The notes under the pieces are model-generated. The model had not been told where the DNA came from. It did not search any database and worked only from the letters and a program-made list of their open reading frames with translations. This document shows positions 58,823 through 64,000 of a stretch of 64,000 nucleotides of DNA, in pieces. Source of the stretch: Ulota crispa (Eukaryota > Streptophyta > Bryopsida > Orthotrichales > Orthotrichaceae); contig OY987243.1 in assembly GCA_963920765.1 (NCBI GenBank), positions 15,252,001 to 15,316,000 on the forward strand, read 5' to 3'. Made by a program: the position numbers and the translations under genes. Position 1 is the first letter of the stretch, and each line of letters starts with the position of its first letter.

Positions 58823-59753
58823 CCCCTAAAGGACCATTGTCCCTTCGGGGGAGAAATGGGATTTCAGGCATGCACCTATGGCTAAACTACTTTGTGTGAT
58901 TTTTTGAAATTTTTATAGAAGATGGGGAATTCAAAGATCTACGTGGGCATCTAATATTTCCTTCATTTTGACATTTATTGAAGAAGCTATCCATGAATTT
59001 CTGAAAAATGGGGGAGGGTGGGCAGCTCAAAAACTTTTTTTTAAATTGCATCTTTTTAAAATCACAATCTAAAACTGGTTCTTTAGATTTATATATATGT
59101 GGAAAGCTTTGAACCATTCAATTTTGATTGATGATTGAGAAGTTTTAGTTTGCAAGCTAGTAGGTATGGGACTCTTAAACCTCCATTCTTTTTGCCCCTT
59201 GTAAAATTTGGTGCTTTACTTTTTTGAGCTTTTTGTGTATTTGTTTTTTGATTTTTTTTCCAAGTTGTGGTAGACTAAGATTCCTCGTTTTCCACCATTT
59301 AGATCAATGTTATTCATATTTTACATAAATCCTCCAATTTTGCCTAATGTATATGCAAATTTCATGGCCTTACAGCATTGCAAGGTTTTACAAAGTATGA
59401 TTCACACCTCCAATTCATTTGAAAATTCTCCCACACTTACCTAACTTGGTCTCCTACACGGAGAAATTAAACCTCAACTTTGCGTAGAACATTTTTTGGA
59501 GTTTAGGAGCGATCAAAGGCTTTTAAAATTTTTGAGGAAAAAACCTTTCTTTTTCACTTCAGATGTCAATATCTCACTCCTTTACATTTAGAATGAGTTG
59601 GAATTTTTCCTACAAGTACCTTCCATAATCTAGGACAAGATCTTATGGTTAGATTTCCAAAAAAAACTTTTATTCCTACCTTTCTACTCATTCCTCCAAA
59701 ACTGCCAATTTTCAGTGACTTTCACAAAGAAAAAGGGCTTCGTCCTTTAGGGG
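58823..59753. mobile_element. TTAA-flanked, piggyBac-like element
   Basis: TTAA lies at 58819-58822; the right flank reads TTAC (59754-59757), one change from TTAA. The ends are CCCCTAAAGGACCATTGTCC and, reverse-complemented, CCCCTAAAGGACGAAGCCC. It shares subterminal sequence with 5131-6050 and inner blocks with 31795-32537. No transposase. Confidence 0.75.
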
Positions 59754-59757
59754 TTAC

Positions 59758-62700
59758 CTGGGTGACAAATAACTGGATGCTGGCACTCCCTGCACATTGC
59801 TCCTATCTACTTCATTTCTTAAATTTCGAACACTTTGTACTTGCAAATCATTCTACTTCCAAAAGGGTCTTTTGTTTTGATGAACAGTGTTGTGACTTTA
59901 GATGAATGTGTGTATGATGAACAAAGTTGTCAGGAGTTTCATCGAAACCGATCTCCGTCGTCCACTTGGGAGGTTGGGTAATTGGGTTGACTGCAACACC
60001 ACACCCAACGTGTGACCTTACGGAGCGTGAGGACCACTTGCATAAGCCACACGTGCTTCTTCTGGCCCTTGCTTGTGCCCTGGTACGTTTTCAGACCTTG
60101 ACAGTGCCATGCCCCCTAATTATTGTGTATATATATGTATATTTATATGTGTATACATATGTATATTTGTATTTGTGTGTATTTAATTGAAAGCAAAAAG
60201 TTTGCAGTTTTAAACATTTGAAATAAATAAGGATTATTGTTGTTGTTTATGAGTTGTTTTATTTATTTATTTTGCAACATGTGGAGTATTTACTAGATGA
60301 TTAGGTAGGTTAGATGGCATGTATTAAGGTATGTTCACACTTGGTGTTAGGAGGGGTATTAGCAATATGAATTCAGTAATGTATTTAGTTTCCCTTTGCT
60401 ATTACCACTCTTTAAACCAAGTACAAACATGCCTTAAGTGGAACTAGTGTAAAAAAATTCAACATTTTTTTCAAATAAGGATAAAACATAATAATCTTCT
60501 CCATATGCTGGAGTTGGTTAGTTTTATCCTCATCCATGATTCTAGACTAATTCAAATTTGAGTTCAAAATTTTCAAATGCAATCTTACAATGTTAAATAT
60601 GTACTCTTACATTTTTTTGACATATGAAGAAATTTAGATTTTCCACCCTAGCCCAAAAAATGGCATGCCACCTAAACCGAGCCTCACTAAGTGCAACTAT
60701 GTATAGGAATATGAGTGGAGTGTAAGATACCTTGTGAAGAAAAAACAATGCTTAAGTCCATCTACAATATAAAGTTTGGATATGCATGTAAGCATTGTTC
60801 CTCTTATCAAGCTGTATTGATTAATGTTGAGTTTTGATGACAAAATTTTTTAGATCTCCTCTATACATATTTTTAGACACAATGTGAATGAACTTTGAAT
60901 TTTAAATTTGTTTACTTTGAGAATTACATTGAAATGAGGTATTTCCAAAATTAATACTAAACACTTGTGTTAAGTCTATGTAATGTTTGAAGCAATAATT
61001 TGTTGGAGTGATTTTGTTCAAAAACATTCCAATTAGGTGTAGTGTTTCTTTAATGAATTTTTTTTAGATGTTTATACCTTCCTCTTTCAACCAATTCCAA
61101 TAGCACCACTTTTTCTAAATTCACAACATAAAAAGTAAAAAGATACAAACCAAAGAAAGAAGTTTGATCTATTTGACACCATGGATGGATACATATCAAC
61201 AACTAGTCAAAATGCATTGATAGGTGAGTTAGGCCTCTTGGAGTGCAATTTGCTCAAAGAAGAAATATTATCCTTAAAGGACAAAATCCAAGATAATATG
61301 ATTCAGTTAAGGAATAATGTTTATTGTTTTCAAAGTCTTTTTTGAAACATTCATCATAGGAACTGTAACACTTTGAAAATTTGGATAAAATTGCGAGTGA
61401 TTATTTTTGTGCTTATAGACTTACTTATTGGCAACAAATAAATGAATTCTAAACTAAAACTAGGCGTTGAAAGAACAAACATATTGGGCTTTGTAGCCAA
61501 TTCTTTATGCTATTTGAATGCTAAAATCAAGGATCTAGAATGTTTTTTTATAGAATTTAACGGTATTTTATAAACAAAATGGTACCAATGATAACGTTGG
61601 AGAAATTCAAGCTTGATGTTGATGAAACTAAAAATATTGTTAAATAAAACATTTTATTGGAATCTTTGTTAAAATTTGAATTAAGGACCTTAGGACGTTA
61701 CCAATGACTCCTTTTTGTTGAGCTTACCTTGAAGTAAAGAGTAAAAAGGTTTACAAGTGCCATTCATAAGATGCTATGGTTTTTAACAACTTGGTTTACA
61801 TTTTGAATTAAGGATTGAAATCCTAAGTCCATTTTTTGCAATGGTTTCCTAAAAAAAGCAATATTTTGATGATGTGAAGAGAGTGTGTATTAGCAAAAAA
61901 AAATTAAGGCCCACCAACTACTATATCTTTGCACATATTTGTAAATGTAACTGGTGATAATGTTTAGTCTTTAGATTCTCTTGGTATAAATTATACCCTT
62001 TTCAGTGCAATGTTTATATTTTATGAAATTTTGTTTAAGTAGGAACAATTAATACATGATGCATTGTCACCTTGCCTCCAAAAAAATGACACCCATCCAA
62101 GGAAAAATGTAATGATACTAAGAGAAGAAAAGGAAACTAATGGAGCTTTAAAGGATTGGCCAAATAGCAAAGTGCAAACTTTCACTACCCTCCTTAGGGA
62201 AAAAGAGCTTGAATTTGTGAAAAATGCAAAGTAACAAAGTAGAAAATTACAATGCAATCTTTGACTTTGCAAAAAAATTGAAAAACTGCAAATTGCAAAT
62301 GGGTACAATAGGGCCTTTTAAAGGCTTTGGCCTCGGCTTGGTTTTGCTAGAGTTAATCACATAAAATATAATTGTAATCACCAACATGCTTGTCATATGA
62401 GTTGTTGTTTGGCAATAGCTAAGTAAAAATGGTCCTTTTCAGTTTTTGAACTCAAAAAACTTGATTGATGAACAATTGATGAGATTTTAACAAAAATGCC
62501 ATGAAGCGTTTGATTGGCAAATGCAAATGAATTTGCATAAGCACCTTTGTTACATAGCCTTGACATTGTTAAAGATTGCAATAAAGACATTGTGCCTATG
62601 GTAAATTGAGAAGAGCCAGATAAATAAAACTAAATGAACAAAATTGATGTTTCCACATTTACATAAGTAATGGCAAAAAACAATGAAAGATTAAAGCATC

Positions 62701-64000
62701 ATATTTTTTGATACAAATGTTTTCTTAAAATCTTAGAGCCTAAATTGGACGTACCATGAACGAATAACATATCTATATCAATCACCCATATCCATTTGGT
62801 ATACCTCATTGATATCTAAAGAATCACCATAGAAATTGTAAGACAAGTTCTTTTTCAATGAGATTCTATAGACGCAGTGTGCTCAAACTACATACTACTT
62901 TTCAACTTTGTTGAATATTGAAATGCAATTTGCCATGACATTATGTAAGATTTTTTGAGTCCCCTCTTCTTTGGCCTTCTCTAAGAAACACTTTGGAAAC
63001 TTTTGTTCTCATCAATATCTTCATTGTTTCTTTCTTCTTTGTCTTCATTCAATTCTTTTTGTTCATTCATATCACTTGCTAGGAACTAAAGTCTCTTCCT
63101 TTCTTCTATAGTTGCTTCCATTGCCTTATACATCTAAGTTGCAACCAAATTCTCAAGGAACTAAATGTATTTAGTTTTTAGCCTCTTCTTGAACCTTCTA
63201 TGTCTATTCTATGTCAAATGTGTCTCTATTTACTATACACAAATTACGTATGCAAATACATTTGATAAACATGGATAAATTGAAAAGGTATATTCAGTCT
63301 TTATCATAGTATGCACTTCCTTTTCTTCAAAATTGATATGAGTTTTCACAACCACACAATCATAGACTTCATGATATACTAGTATAACATGTGTCTTGAT
63401 AGACTATTTTTCTCACCTTTCAATAGTTTGTTTTAGTGGTTTGTAAAACCATGGATGCATGTATAAGACATACTACATCTCCAATAAAATTGTATAATAA
63501 AAATTTGCATTTTGCTATTTCAAATGATTGCATTTCTAAATAGAACCCAATTATGAATGCTATCAGCTTATCTACAATCAAAGCTCTAAACTAGAAAAAT
63601 TAGCATTTGCAATTCTTTCAATATATGCAAAAAATATGTATTCTGGTAAGAGTGTAATTACAAATTTTTTGTTTGTGCATCCATGGGTATGGAACTCCCA
63701 TTTTTCACCCAAATATATAAAAAAATCCACAAAGTTTCTCAAAACAAGCATTAATTAGAAGAAGATTTTGGTTTCGAAACTACAAAAAGACAACAATTGG
63801 ATTCAAATTGCAATAGAGGTTTTTCAAAAATTGTGGATCTTGTACTAGTCTACAATCCATAAAACTTTCTAAATGACAATAATGAGGTTTTGTTTGCCAA
63901 ACAACTAAGCCACACTCTAACAAACAATTCAGCCTCAAAAGAATATCTAAAACTAATGTTTTTCTTCATAAGAAAAAGATCAACAACACAAACCATAAAG
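59758..64000. other. Intergenic; one simple repeat, no gene seen
   Basis: AT-rich DNA with a TATG/TATA-rich simple repeat at about 60122-60180. The open frames present (for example 62021-62308, minus strand) have no family signature. No RNA gene was recognised. Confidence 0.5.

Overview
The window is nuclear DNA of a streptophyte plant. The only intact gene is a GRAS transcription regulator of the PAT1 branch, a family found in land plants and their closest algal relatives. The rest has plant-type spliceosomal introns, CACTA, Mutator-type and Harbinger-type elements, and long AT-rich intergenic DNA. The gene is extremely GC-rich at third codon positions while its surroundings are strongly AT-rich, so I favour a non-seed plant or a streptophyte alga, but the sequence alone does not settle the lineage. 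I found no tRNA, rRNA, CRISPR array, LTR or reverse transcriptase.

Layout. 1-34 kb is gene-poor and dense with small non-autonomous DNA transposons: elements flanked by TTAA with CCC-type ends, TA- and TWA-flanked MITEs, a Mutator-type element with a 9-bp target duplication, and a 3.36-kb CACTA element with tandem arrays. Within it lies a broken TFIIB-like zinc-ribbon pseudogene (about 20 kb), plus two weak coding-like remnants.

35.2-51.8 kb is the centrepiece: a 4,192-bp inverted repeat whose arms (35239-39430 and 47589-51780) show no difference that I can find, separated by an 8,158-bp AT-rich, transposon-filled spacer. Each arm carries one complete two-exon GRAS gene (671 aa); the two are convergent. 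The DNA just outside the arms (5' side) is recognisably homologous but strongly diverged. The duplication is therefore probably old and larger than the identical tract, with the arms homogenised later by gene conversion, or alternatively collapsed by the assembler. The identity edge falls about 34 bp before a likely 5'-UTR intron donor, so the copies would share their protein but not their promoters.

52-64 kb returns to AT-rich DNA with foldback elements, a degenerate unrecognised coding region (54.7-57.1 kb, minus strand), a miRNA-like hairpin and another TTAA element. At least 13 TTAA-flanked elements, about 8.5 kb in all, are spread over the window without any visible transposase; they look like piggyBac-type MITEs.
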